This document shows positions 1 through 11,761 of a stretch of 64,000 nt of DNA, in pieces. Position numbers and translations under genes: made by a program. The notes below the pieces were generated by a model. That model was given only the letters and a program-made list of their open reading frames with translations. It was not told the DNA's origin and made no database searches. How positions within the stretch are numbered: the first letter of the stretch is position 1; every line of letters begins with the position of its first letter. Origin of the DNA: Aspidapion aeneum (taxonomy: Eukaryota; Arthropoda; Insecta; Coleoptera; Brentidae); NCBI GenBank assembly GCA_963576565.1, contig OY755038.1:178118438-178182437 (forward strand), in the 5' to 3' direction.

Positions 1-1010
1 CGCCACAAATGAAATTGCCTTATTTGAAAAAAACTTGCTTGCGATTAAACTCTTAAAAAAAAATCTCTATATCGTTATTTAAAGTTGTGGTAGTACATTT
101 ACATAGATAGGGTTTTTGGGCACTGTACGCCGATAAATCAATGTAACGACACGGGTCAAACGTGTGGGAACGATATACACTAGTAAAATAATATGCATGA
201 GTAAAATAACATGCATGTGTTTAAAAATAACCAATCAGGACATTTTATACTAAATTCCGCAAGAAGGACACTCTTATGTACATTTGATATTGCCATTTCT
301 TAATATTTGCATCAAGAATTGGAAATTACCGTGGGTATTGGAATATTACGTATATGGTGTAGCTACCTATTTTTTCTTGCAATTTGACCTACCACAAGCT
401 TCATAAGATTTTTTAGTAAATATAAATATTCAGCAAAATTTATATATTTTTTTATGAATTTGGCTAAAGCTTTATTAAAACAACAATAATTTAATTACTC
501 TTCGAATATATTTCTCAACTAAATATTTTAATTATGCCAATAAAAAAATTGTGTCAAGTGTAGCTTCAATACTTCAATTCATATTTTCGATTTGGAATTA
601 AATTCGTTTTAATAAAAATTGAAAGAAAAACCAATTTTATACCTATAAACAAAATTTTTCTCTCTGTGTATTAGCAAATACATTTTTACAATATTCTGTA
701 TTTTTCCTCGCTCTTAAATCAAAAAATTACTTCAATTTTTAATCGAAATATATTTGGAAACGACCTCTTTTTCCAAGCTCCAATTATTCATGTTTTTCTA
801 TTATGTCAACCATATTTCTCTGCGATATGTGTTCCTAGTTGGGCACACATCTGTAATTAACGATTTAAGCGTTTTCCCATGTTTCCGGAATATCGGCAAA
901 ATGGAAACCATAGGAAGCTGATCTGCAGTTGTTGGTACATATATGGACACAAAATTAGGTTTTTAATCAAACACAAACAAAAAGTCGCCATATGTTTCTA
1001 TAGACCGCTT
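1..1010. other. AT-rich intergenic DNA, no gene seen
   Basis: No open frame resembles a known protein, and I see no tandem repeat or RNA gene. The stretch is AT-rich with A and T runs. Confidence 0.6.
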
Positions 1011-1502
1011 TGAGCTAAAAAAAGACAGACAACCGCTCGTTATAATTTTTGAAAATATTACAAATGTTAATAGAACAAACCGCATTTTGCAGGGAATTAA
1101 TCAAGTTTTTGAGCAGAAATATTTTTTGTATGCTATCCTAAAATCGAACCTAACCATTCAAAGTGGCTCGTTTATTCTTATAATCCCAGATTTTTTTAGA
1201 TTATTTTTTAAGTTTGTGGAACAGACCTATTTCCGCCCAAGTGCGGATCTGGGTCAAAATCTACGGGTGGGGGTAATTTTCTTATTTTTCCTTGTGTCAA
1301 TTTTATTCTATGGGTGGATAATTACCACGTTACTCTCCCACACATGCGTGCTTATTTTTGCCACGTACAACGGATCATGGAGTTCTCGAGGAATTAATTT
1401 TCGTTTGAAGCCTTATAAGTTTCCTACAAACTGCAGTTTGTTGCATTAAAATTAACGTTAAAGTTAGATTAAAAACATTTTGCCATTTTTTTTTGACCCA
1501 CT
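1011..1502. mobile_element. Short inverted-repeat element related to the 31477-36946 element
   Basis: The left edge (about 1011-1120) holds an A-run, then GAACAAACCGC and GGGAATTAATC. The right edge (about 1380-1502), read on the minus strand, gives GGGTCAAAAAAAAATGG and later CAACAAACTGC. The same word order, with AACAAACTGCACTTGG and GAGAATTAATC, occurs in the terminal repeat starting at 31477. I infer a non-autonomous copy of the same DNA-transposon family with the centre lost. An open frame at 1087-1449 lies inside and is not a gene. I could not fix the target duplication. Confidence 0.45.
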
Positions 1503-1727
1503 CAGTATATATGAGAATTTTACAATAAAGTTTGATTTGAAGTCGGTTTGTCTTATATTTGTTTAAGAGTTGACATTTTAGGTGAGTATATAAAATACTA
1601 TTATTACGATATATGCAAGGGCACTGCTTAACGTTGGGGCGCCCGCGTGCAAACCAATTTTTTGTACAATATTTTCTAATTTTAAATATCTTTTACGTGT
1701 GACTATTAAACCTATTTGCGAAAATAC

Positions 1728-2893
1728 TCCTACAGGAGCCGTATTCTTCAAAGTTTGTGAAGGGAGTGATCCCGGGAACGTTCCCGGGAAATCAAACTCA
1801 CTTTTTCTCCCGGGATTGAAAATGTTGTATTCTTGAACCCTCGAAGCAGTTTGTGAGTGCAAGGTTTAGAATCACACCGGGCAATTCCAGTGCACAACGT
1901 TGCCGCGTATCTCGCAACTAACTAAAGTGCGTTTTATGCAATTTTATTTTTGAATTCAGGATGTTTTTTGAAAATTAGGGACTTATTGCAAATAAAGCCA
2001 GGCAGTAATAGTGCCGGGCACTATTCTGACAGTTTTTCATTGAAAACTGGCAGTTGATCTTTTAAAATTGACATACCAAATTCGAATTTATAAATCCAAT
2101 AGTTTATTTTCCATTAATATTGGCGGCACTATTAATTCCGGCTGTTATAAGACACAAAGGCCTAATTTTGAAAGAAGACAGCTGTTCTTATAATGGGAAA
2201 CTGTCGAATAGTGCACAATTAGTGCCTGGTTTTATTGCAATAAGCCCTTAATTAACTAAAAAAATGTTAGCTTTAGGGGGCCCTGGCCCGAGAGCCTTCC
2301 TTTGGTGCGCCTATGTCTACATAAACTTAAATCACAGTTATTTCTGTCAGTTATTTCAGGCCAAATTGAGTTATGATTATTAATGTTTATTTTATTTATT
2401 TATAGAGGCCTATTAAAGTGCTTTTATATAAGGACAGTTTAAAAATGTAGTTGTAAGAAAACTACATTATACATTATTTTAAACCGCCTTTAGGTTCAGA
2501 TAAACGTTTCTCTGTAGTGTCAAATTAATTAACACGCGGCTTTTCTCACTTCTAAGATGTAATATAATGTGTTATATAGGTACACATTTATATTATGCAT
2601 TAAATTAAACACTCTCACTCAATTGGGTCTGAAATTGGAGATATTGCTTTTAACCTATGCACCGCAGTATAGCAATTTAGTTTCAATGCATATACATACA
2701 TATATCTAAATAGGGCTTTACCTAAAAACTCTGTTTTTAGTTTCGCAAAAAAAAACAAATCACAAAAAAAAAGGTTAGAAACTTTCCCGGAAACTCGTTT
2801 TCTCCCGGGTAAGAGGTGGTGAATTTGAATTTACGGGAGCGTTCTTTCGAGAATAAAGCATTCTCCTCCCAAAAATTCAAGAATAAGTATCCA
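1728..2893. mobile_element. Candidate element with diverged terminal inverted repeats
   Basis: About 100 bp at 1728-1830 resembles the reverse complement of 2790-2893. Shared words include TATTCTT, a GGGAG block, AACGTTCCCGGG against AACGCTCCCG, AAATCAAACTCAC against AAATTCAAATTCACC, and CTCCCGGG. The left arm contains a perfect 20-bp palindrome at 1770-1789. No coding region is visible inside, so this would be a non-autonomous DNA element. It is itself interrupted by the short element at 1978-2247. Divergence makes the ends uncertain. Confidence 0.35.
1978..2247. mobile_element. PIF/Harbinger-like MITE, 270 bp, TSD TTA
   Basis: The left end begins GGGACTTATTGCAA and the right end reads GGGCTTATTGCAAT on the minus strand. 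TTA flanks it on both sides (1975-1977 and 2248-2250). GGG-starting termini plus a 3-bp TTA duplication are typical of PIF/Harbinger elements. Further inward both arms carry CAGGCA, a tract near GCACTATTC, and a CAGTT/CAGCTG block. No coding capacity. A related copy in reverse order lies near 51785-52028. Confidence 0.6.
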
Positions 2894-4407
2894 GGAGGGA
2901 AAAGGCAGTGGCGTATTTAGAAAAATGTTTGTGAGGGGGCCTAAGGAAGAAAAAGGAAAAAATTGCAATATAAATTAACTACTGGTAAATTAAATTGCTC
3001 GATAGGTAAAAATTTTATGAAAATTAAGTACTTTTTGGAAGAAATGGCGATGCATAAAAAAATTTGTTCAACAAAAAAATTTTGACGCAGGCCAAAAAAA
3101 AAACGCGCGCCGCGGAAATCTTAGGTACTTGTTGAATAATTTGTGTCTGCAAGCAACAACTTTAGACAAAATGGGTACTTATTGGAAAAAAAAGGAGGAC
3201 AAGAGAAAATTTTTGATAAACATTTTAGAAAAATAAATACTTTTTCAGATATAGATAAAATTTAAAGAATTTGAGGTATATAACGGAAAAATGGCGCCGC
3301 AGGTAAAAAAAAACGAGATAGGTACTTTTCGGAAAAAGCGGTGCCGCTTAACAAAAATTTGTTTAATATAAAGAAATTACCGGAAAAATTAAATCTAAAA
3401 CCCGGTTTCTACCTACGACTTTCTCGTGAATGCCCGCGCATTTGTCACATGACTGTCATAATATTTTATATTGAGATCGTAGGTGGGAACCGGGTGTAAG
3501 GAACTATTTGGAAAAGAATGGGTCTTTCTGCCGCCAAATTAAAACTCGGCAACAATCTAAACATTGGAGCGCCAATTTATTTTCGAGCAAATTTTCTTAA
3601 TAATTTAATAATAATTAACAAAAGAAAATATTTAATATGCAGTGAAGTAGTTAATTCTAATTAAATATTATTCGCTTAAAATGTATATAAAAATGGCTTA
3701 TAAAATGTACCCAAAATTTATAGGGTACTTGGAATATTTGTGTTAAAATTAAATTGGCGAAATTTTATGTAACTGCTCGTATTATTCGTACGTGATTCTC
3801 TGCGCGTTGAACTTGGTTTAATTACATTTATACATTTTTTGTATTTTCACATGTCCTTTGCAAAATTACTTATTGTATGTAAATTATTTTCTTTTTTTCG
3901 AGGGGACAATATCAGATCTTAGGAGGAGGTTTTTAGGGTGTGTGCCTACCATGCATATGCTCGGCTGCACAGTAGTCCAGTCCGAACTGGACATATTTTA
4001 TAATGTGATCTAAACAAAGTAAGTTTCCAATAAGCGGGACTAAAAAGGAAACACAAAATCTGCGTTTTATTATTTTTCCGTTTGAATTACTATGCTCCCT
4101 AAACTGATTAAAGCTGTCCGAATTCGCGAATTGGATTAACGAATATGGATTGAAACATTTTTCGTGTGTGCGGATTTTTTGCGGAACCCGCTGGCTATAT
4201 ATAAGTTACCAAAATACAGTATCTGTAATAATGTGTATTTTTAGCAACGTTTTTGCATAAACACAGTAGGTGTCTTTAAACAACCGATGCAAACATACAA
4301 GATCAACTTAAAATTGAATTAAGGGCGGAAAATTGAATTAAGGTTTAATAGTATTTAGATAGATATAGTTTATCAGACGCAGAGTACCTGAACGAAGTAT
4401 AGGTTGT
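2894..4407. other. AT-rich intergenic DNA with degenerate repeats
   Basis: No gene recognised. Between about 3030 and 3380, words such as GGAAAAATGGCG, GGTACTT and A-runs recur irregularly, suggesting an old decayed tandem repeat. The rest is unremarkable. Confidence 0.5.
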
Positions 4408-4527
4408 ATGCCCGCAGATAGAAAAACGATAACTGCAGTGGACTGTCTATATTTTATTAAATGAAAGCGCGAACAAACTTAAATATATTGATACGAAATC
4501 ACGAAATAATCAAAGGTCCATAGGTTG
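4408..4527. repeat. 120-bp repeat shared with the BEL-C leader (20022-20140)
   Basis: This block is nearly identical and in the same orientation to 20022-20140. It shares GCCCGCAG, AAAAACGATAACTGCAGTGG, TATTTTATTAAATGAAAGCG and ends GGTCCATAGGTT. In BEL-C the block lies immediately inside the 5' LTR, so it should be untranslated leader. Here it lies beyond the 3' end of BEL-A, next to unrelated sequence. It may be the leader of another truncated BEL copy, or a recombination product. Confidence 0.6.
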
Positions 4528-5133
4528 TGCGTGCAAGTACTGAAAAATAATGGAATTTCCTTCGACAGGTCGCCGGTTTGGCTTTACAAGCACATTTAAA
4601 AATAATTGTCGGTATTGACGATTGTAAATGGAAAGTTACGATACATATGGAATTTTATATGAAAAGGCACCTACCTCGGACTCTCTTGCGACTCCAGTCA
4701 ACGTTTAAACGTCCAGTTTTTCACCTCAAAATTCACTTTTTTGGGAACGTGATTTTTCTAGTGTCTTGTTGTGACGGTGGTTGTTTGCGCACTCATCGCG
4801 GCGCTGCTTGTCCTGGCACGTGTGCGGTGCCGTGAAAACCCATATGCATATGTAAGAGCGCGAAAATTTAAATTATTTTAAACGCGCAGAAAAGGAAAAG
4901 AAAATGAAAAATAGGAAATTCATTGCTTGCACCAACATTTTCCGGCCACCAAAACACGTGTGTTTTTACTTAGTTAAGAAAAGGAAAGGAAAAAAAATAA
5001 TAATATTAGCAATTAAACGATACAATTTAACATTAATCCAAATATGCATTAAATTATGCATGTAAATTAAAATTAAAAAAAAAAAGAAAAAAAATACTTA
5101 GAAAAAATTAAGAAAGAAAAAGAAAATTTTGCC
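4528..5133. other. Probable 3' untranslated/LTR region of BEL-A, unresolved
   Basis: This lies directly downstream (minus strand) of the BEL-A pol stop, where a 3' LTR would be expected. I found no second copy of it in the window, so an LTR cannot be delimited. The part next to the pol stop (about 5060-5130) is A-rich on the plus strand. Confidence 0.3.
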
Positions 5134-6913
5134 TTATGCGTCGGGCATAGGCAAAGGACATAGTTTCACTACTGGTCGACGATATGTTCCTGTAGCTGTT
5201 TTAACGCTCACAACACGAATATGACCGTCTGAGCCAGGGTGTACGTCGACAATTCGCCCAACAGCCCATTGCAATGGCGGTTTTTGTTCATTCTTTACCA
5301 CGACTAAAGTATTTAGTTTAATATTCTTAGAAGCCTCTGTCCATTTAGAACGCTGTTGCAAGGTGTTTAGGTACTCCAAGTTCCAGCGTTTCCAAAAATC
5401 GGACTGGAGCCTTTGCACCAGCTGCCAGCGGGACAGGGTGTTCAACTTGGAATCAGAAAAATCGGGTTCTGGTACGGAAATCAACGGTTCCAGGGTAAGA
5501 AAATGACCAGGGGTCAGTGGAAGAAAGTCATTCGGATCCATACTTTGGGCATACAGAGGCCGGCTGTTTAGTATGGATTCGACCTTACACAAAAAAGTAA
5601 AAAACTCTTCATAGGTTAACCGTTGCTCACCTATTACACGTTTTAAATTTGCCTTGGTGGATTTAACTCCTGCCTCGGCTAGTCCGTTTAGGTGCGGACT
5701 ACCAGGACTTAAAAAATGCCAGGTAATTTTTAGACTGCGACATGCTTCCTGGGAGTACTGTTTGAGTAAACGATCAGCTCCCAAGAACGCGCTACCACAA
5801 TCTGAGTAAATGTCAGAGATTCTTCCTCTTCTTGCCACAAATCTCTTAAAAGCCGCAAGAAAGGTAGGGGTGGAAATATCGGAGGTAAGTTCTAGGTGAA
5901 CTGCCTTTGTTGCGGAGCAGACTAAGACAAGAATATAACCTTTGGATACCTTTGCACCTCGGTACTTTCCCATTGTAATTGGAAAGGGACCACAATAATC
6001 TATGGCAACATGTGAAAATGCCTTTACTTGAGAGATGCGTTGAGCAGGCAAGTTGCCCATGATTTGTACGGAAGGTTTAGGATTTAATCGATAGCATAAA
6101 ATGCAATGAGAAGTTATACTCTCGATTGCATAGCGAGGGGAAAGGATCCAAAATTGTTGTCTCAAGAGGTAATGCAACGTTTTTTGACCGGGATGACAGT
6201 ACCTTTTGTGAGTGTACTCAATGACAAGTTGAGTAAGACGGTGAGAACGTGGTAAAAGTAAAGGGTGTTTTGCTGAATAAGAGAGTTCGGAAGAATGTGG
6301 TAATCGACCCCCCACTCTTAAGCAGCCTTGTGTATCTAGAAAAAGTGAAAGTTTACGAAATTGTTTAGGAAGTAGCTTTGCGTCATTCAAACGTGAAATG
6401 AGATCAGCAAAGATGGAACGTTGAACATGCCGAACGAGAACAATAAGAGAATGTTGAAGTTCTACTTCGGTAATATTTTCGTTAGGATATTTAGATTTCT
6501 TTTCGGTAAGGCGAAAAATATAGGAAATTATGCGTTGAATTTTCTCTAGGGAAGAGTAACGAGAAAGAAAAGTATCAAGCATGTGTGGTTCAACTGTGCA
6601 TGTTTGAAATACTGATTTTCGTTCTTCCAGAATAACCTCGTTTTCCGGAGGGTCTGGACAGCGAAAATCATCAGGCCAGCTCTCTTTTGGTAGCCTACGA
6701 AAACAAGGACCTTCCCAATACAAGTCATGTTTGACAAGTTAATTAGGCATAAGACCGCGCGAAGCACAGTCGGCTGGATTTAGCGCTGATGGAATATATT
6801 TCCAGGCCGTAGGAGAAATGGTTTCTTGAATGTGACAGATACGGTTTGCCACAAACGTTTTAAACCTGTGAGGTGAAGCCGCCAACCAGCATAGAACCAC
6901 TTGGGAATCACAC
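5134..6913 (-). pseudogene. BEL-A pol, 3' part: RNase H tail, integrase, C-terminal domain (broken)
   Basis: Read on the minus strand from 6913, this begins inside RNase H (CDSQVVLCWL follows the junction) and continues to a NPADCASRG-type RNase H tail. An in-frame TAA at 6739-6741 follows. A 529-residue open stretch then gives the integrase H2C2 zinc-binding region (HPLLLPRSHR to HPGQKTLHYLLR), the catalytic core (VAIDYCGPF; SDCGSAFLGADR; a SPHLNGLAEAGVKSTK segment with the Glu region) and the basic C-terminal region of BEL/Pao integrases (QLVQRLQSDFWKRW to RRPVVKLCPLP). This enzyme would insert retroelement cDNA into the genome. The upstream half of the gene lies at 12781-13830, separated by the BEL-B insertion. 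The stop codon and the insertion make it non-functional. Confidence 0.85.
6909..6913. repeat. Target site duplication CACAC of BEL-B (left copy)
   Basis: CACAC at 6909-6913 is repeated at 12781-12785, exactly outside the two LTRs of BEL-B. A 5-bp duplication fits BEL/Pao integration. Confidence 0.85.
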
Positions 6914-7426
6914 TGGGTGGAGTCCCGAAAGAGTGGTCCTTGGTATTTTCCCCAAAAAACGAAAAAATACCCTGAAAAACACCCCTTTGGGATTTCTATA
7001 AAAAAGGTTAATTTTGTGATGTTTTAAATTAAGTTTCGCCCACGTTAAGACTTACCAGTTTGTTTTCTGCAGCTTCGCTCGTCTTTATCAGTGATGGTAG
7101 GGCCGATCCGGGTTTTCACTCCCGAAAATAGTTTTTAAGGTTTTTTGTTGCGATGCGTTCTCGGCAAAAGTTTCGACGGAAGTGGTTTTCTTTCTCTTTC
7201 TGGCGCAGGTCGGCGCTTTCCAAAAAGTCAAAACGTGGTTTTATCGCGATTTTAACAAAAGCTGACAAAATTCATATGACCAAAAAAGGTCCCAAAAAGG
7301 TGCTAAAAATCGCTTTTCCCAAAATAGGATTTTACAACCCAGGTGATTATTAAAAATCTTAACCCCGCATTTTTAATAAACAAAATCAATTTTAAATTAA
7401 AAATAAAAACAAACGGTTTCTAGCCA
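6914..7426 (-). repeat. BEL-B 3' LTR, 513 bp
   Basis: This begins TGGGTGGAGTCCCG and ends GGTTTCTAGCCA on the plus strand, so it has TG...CA termini in either orientation. By eye it matches 12268-12780 over all 513 bp with three substitutions (GGAAGTGG/GGAAATGG, TTATCG/TTGTCG, AATTCAT/AAGTCAT). About 99.4 percent identity implies a recent insertion. It is the 3' LTR because the element is transcribed on the minus strand. Confidence 0.92.
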
Positions 7427-7440
7427 TTCCCCCCACCATA
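7427..7440 (-). promoter_or_regulatory. BEL-B polypurine tract
   Basis: On the minus strand this reads GGTGGGGGGAAT immediately before the LTR start TGGCTAG. A purine run in this position primes plus-strand DNA synthesis in LTR retroelements. Confidence 0.7.
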
Positions 7441-7649
7441 AAAATCTTAAATTTTTATACGAAAAAAGGTTCAGGCCCAAAAGAGAAAAAAAATAAAAGA
7501 TAAAAATTAAACATTATTTGCCACACTATTTCTTGCAGCAAACTCAATGTTATCCCAAAAAATTCTAATTGGTATTTATTTGATTCAATGCAATCAAATA
7601 ACTAAAATGGACATCACACACATGATTTTGGAAATTGGTAAATTGGTAT

Positions 7650-9120
7650 CTAACGAGCTGGCAAAGGGCATATTTTGACCAAAGGTCTGTCAAGGACACC
7701 TTTCGCGGTTTTTACTTGAACTATCCTTGGTATTTTGTCGGGACTCGAGTAAATTTGAACAATACGACCGAGCGACCACCTCAAGGGAGGCAGATTCTCG
7801 TTCTTCAACGCAACGAGTGCACCAACCTTAGGAAGATTGTCAGGGGTGTTCCACTTTTCTCGCTGCTGCAACGAGTGCAGGTATTCAATATGCCACCGTC
7901 GCCAAAAATGCTGGTGCATTTGCTGCACAAGTTGCCAGCGAGTCAATCGATTTTGTTTAAAATCTACCAAGTTCTCATCAGGTGGGGAGGTCAAAGGTTC
8001 AAGGGTCAGGAAGTGACCAGGTGTTAACGACTGTAAATCGTTAGGATCAGGGCTGAGGCTGCAAAGAGGTCTCGAATTGAGAGTGGCCTCTATTTGGATT
8101 AAAACTGTCATCAACTCCTCAAAAGTCATGATCTGGTTGCCAACAATACGACGCAGGTGTGTCTTTGTGGATTTCACTCCAGACTCATGCAGACCACCAA
8201 AATGTGGACCAGCTGGGGGATTAAAATGCCACTTGATGGACAACGATTCGGCGGCTTGACGACAGTACCCAGTTAAGAGGTTATTAGCCCCAGTCAGGTT
8301 AGTTCCTTGGTCGCTGTACAACGCGGAGCAACGCCCTCTTCGCCCTACGAATCTACGAAGAGCTGCTAAGAAAGCTTCAGCGGACAAGTCGGAGACTGCT
8401 TCAGGTGGATGGCCTTAGTTGAAAAACAAACAAAAATGCACCCATAAGCCTTCTGGCTCTTGGCACCTCGACGCTTAGCTAAGGTAATTTGGAATGGTCC
8501 CATAAAATCCACACTAACATGGGAGAAGGGTTTCAACTGAGACACTCGGTTTTTTGGTAAGTCACCCATGTAGGGATTATATGGTTTTGGGTTGGTTCGA
8601 ACACAGGTGAAACAATCAGCTCACCTTGTGTATCGCTCGTTTAACAGATAGGATCCAGAACTGTTGGGCAAGGAGGTATTCCAACAGGCGAGGTCCTGGA
8701 TGCCCATGGTCAGTATGGCATTTCTCAATCACTAACATGGTTAGTCTATGGTCACGTGGTAACAACATTGGATGCTTAACTTCATAAGCCAAATCGGTGT
8801 GACGTAAGCGTCCCCCCACCCTAAGGACACCCTGGGAGTCCAAAAAGGGGGTTAGCTTGCGAAGAGGTTTGGAACATGGTTCGCCTTTTTGAAGCCTCTT
8901 CAAATCATCAAAAAAAGTCTCCTTTTGCACAATCCTAATCATGATGCAAAGTGCAAAATACAATTCCTCATAACAGAGTGCCTGAGAGGTAGCTAGAAAA
9001 GTCGGATCCTTTTTTAATCGATAGGGCCTCAAACAATAAGCAAATATTCCCTGGATTTTTCGCAAGGAGGAAAATTTATCCAACAATGTAGGAAGCACAC
9101 CTGGGACTTGCGCAGTAGTC
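7650..9120 (-). pseudogene. BEL-B pol 3' part: integrase and C-terminal domain, frameshifted
   Basis: From about 9098 the frame encodes the integrase N-terminal region (LLDKFSSLRKIQGIFAYCLR, then GGRLRHTDLAYEVKHPMLLP and HPGPRLLEYLLAQQFWIL). The frame is lost near 8600, and a cysteine-containing continuation follows in another frame. 8569-8366 holds the start of the catalytic core (SHVSVDFMGPF), followed by a second frameshift near 8390-8400. 8387-7650 holds the rest of the core (YSDQGTNLTGANN; PHFGGLHESGVKSTK) and the C-terminal region ending RPLVKICPLPAR. At the upstream edge it is joined directly to the RT catalytic box by an internal deletion near 9120. RT thumb and RNase H are therefore missing. 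Confidence 0.85.
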
Positions 9121-11761
9121 TCTTTCCTATAACATCATCAACATATGAGGAATCCAATAATATGGGAGAGGCAAGAGGGTAATCCTTCCCATGGTCCGCT
9201 ACTAACTGATGTAGAGTTCTAATAGCTAAGTACGGGCTACAATTCAAACCATATGTCACTGTGTGGAGGTTCCAATCTTGGATAGGTTTAGAGGGATCAA
9301 ATCTCCACAGGATTTTTTGGTATCTGACATCTTTGTTATTCACAACAATATTTCTGAACATCTGTCGTATGTCTGTACTAAAAACAAATGGGTAAAATCT
9401 AAAACCTAACAAGATTTTGGTTATATCATTTTGTAGCTTTCGCCCTGGCAGCAGGACATCATTGAGGCTCAATCCATTAGAGCTACTAGCTCCACCATCA
9501 AAAACAACTCTGATGCGTGAGGTCCCATGCTCCTCCTTAACTACACAATGGTGTGGAAAATAATAAGAAGGATTTTCAAATGACGAGCTAGGTGTCATGT
9601 GTCCCTGGTCTACATAGTCTTGCATAAAATCATTATACAACTGACGAAGAGGTGGGTTTTTAGAAAGTCTCATTTCCAAAAGATTAAATCTCCGAAGGGC
9701 TTGGTTTCTAGAGTCACCTAAATCTGGAGGCGAGTCTCTAAAAGGTAGTCTCACAATATATTTCCCGGAAGGATCTCTCGAGAAGGTTGATTGGTAAATA
9801 TCCTCACACTTTTCCTCCTCCTCATTGAGGGGGATCTTTTGAGGAACACACTCAATTTCCCAAAATTTTCTCATAGTATCACTGAGAGCACAACTATTTG
9901 GGTAATCTATGGTAGTCAACAAATTAACAAATTTTGAGGGGGTAGATTTATTAAAGCCTCCAAACAATACCCAACCAAATATGGTATTTATGGCAGAAGG
10001 TCCATTTTGTCCCTTCACAAAACCTGGAACAAGCATCTGGCCAAATAAATCAACTCCAAGCAAAATATCAACATCGCTGGGCTTTCCAAAATCTGGATCA
10101 GCAATTTCTAATCCTTCTAAATAAGGCCACTGTGACAAATTATTTTTTACACAAGTAGAAGGGGTAGGTCCACAAATTTTTGGGGTAATGATGGCTTCAC
10201 ATCTAAAAAAACTATCTGGGAAGTTCTTAGAACAAATCTCAAGGTTCATGGTTCCATGAGACACATTACAACTCATATTATTTAAACCATGGACTGGTGT
10301 ACTATTAGGAATAATAGGCAATTTCAATTTGTCAGCACAAGACAAGGATATGAAACTCGCTTCACTTGCTGTATCAAAGAGGGCTCGGCAAGGAACAAGT
10401 TCATGTTGGTTATTTAAAATGAGAACCTGAGCGGTAGCAAAAAGAACTGATTTCACTTCAATTGGTTCACTATGGTTTACAATGGTGGATGTACACATGG
10501 TACTTCTAGGGGTAGTACTATGGGAGGTGGTACCAACAGGGTCATTTGGGCTCTTTTTCTTTCTAAAACACAAAAGAGTATTGTGACGTCCTGCGCAAAA
10601 TGAACATGACTCAGTATGAGGACACTGGTTCACGGGGTGGTTTCTAAAACAATTGAAATAAAGGTGTTCCCTTTTTATAAGGGCATGTCGCTGTGAGACT
10701 TCCATTTCCAAAAATTTATCACACTTAATAAATGGGTGAAAGCCTTTCTGTTTACAACAGCTGCAATGGTCAATTTGGGTGGTTAAACTATAGGGTGGTT
10801 TACTTGTCCTTCTCCCTCCACCCTGGCGATGAGAGGGGGAAACAGACACAGCATCAAAAGAATTGTCCAAAAGACAACAATTTTCAAGAGCACGACAATT
10901 CTGCTCTAGAAAGGTAAACAAACTTTTATAGGTTGGGATCTCTTTGGTGCTATTCTCAACTTCAAATTTCTGCTTAAGAGTGGGATCAATCTTCTGTAGA
11001 AGAAGGTTCATTTTAATAAAATCAAGAAGGTCTAAATCATTAAAATTTGAAAGGGCTTCAAGATTTTCACGAAATGTGGACAAAAGTTTTCTTAAGTCCC
11101 GAGAGCTATTACTTTTAGCAGTAGGTGCAGAATAAACCGAAGACCAATAGTGCGTTACAAGGCGTCTCTTATTATTGTAAAGACGAACAACTGCATCATA
11201 TGCGAGCCTATAATTAGATGCTACCAATGGAATATTACGAATAACTGATTGTGCTTCACCTACAAGGGCTGTAGAAAGAGCTTGAAATTTAGCTATATCT
11301 GAAAGTTCAACCTTATCATGAACTAAACTATTAAATAAATCAAGAAAGGTAGGCCACGCCCTTAAATCTGTGCCATTGAAGGCAGGCAAACTTATTTTTT
11401 GAATTTCTAATCCTCGGGTAGGATCAGAAACCGAGACAGGTGATGGCAGACTTTGTTGGCTTGAATCCGGGAAAAGGTCCCTAGCTATAGACCTTATTGA
11501 ATACTTTACATCATCAAATGATTCTACTAACTCACCCTGATTATTTTCTTGTTCCTCTGTAAGGTCTAGCTTAACAATGTCGAAGTGAAATTGGTCAAAT
11601 TGACTACACTGAGTGTCAAAGTCAACTAAACGCATTTTAAAAGCTCGAATTTTCGTAGCGTTGGTAGGATCAGATTGTGCATCTAAGGCTTTTGCAAGTG
11701 TTGTTTTTACCCGCGTCAATATGGAGGCTTGCTGTTTCTTAAGAGATTTTAACTCACTCAT
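9121..11761 (-). CDS. BEL-B gag-protease-RT polyprotein, C-terminally deleted
   Basis: I choose the ATG at 11761 (MSELKSLKKQQ) because BEL gag proteins usually start with such a charged helix; the open frame itself extends to 11869. In order it holds: a DUF1759-type gag region (LPAFNGTDLRAWPTFLDLFNS); cysteine/histidine clusters resembling zinc knuckles (CSCCKQKGFH, CPHTESCSFC); a DUF1758 retropepsin-like region whose active-site-like motif is DTA (ALFDTASEASFIS) rather than the usual DT/SG; and an RT with TDIRQMFR and the YVDD box. The reading then runs into out-of-frame sequence because about 1 kb (RT thumb, RNase H), judged against BEL-C, is missing. A complete Pao-type enzyme could not be made from this copy. 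Confidence 0.88.

Noticed and set aside
1087..1449. 120-codon open frame as a membrane protein gene
   Set aside because: It lies within an inverted-repeat element, has hydrophobic composition typical of AT-rich DNA, and has no recognisable domain.
4578..4835. 85-codon open frame with a Cys-rich end
   Set aside because: Short, no homology recognised, and located in the presumed untranslated end of BEL-A.
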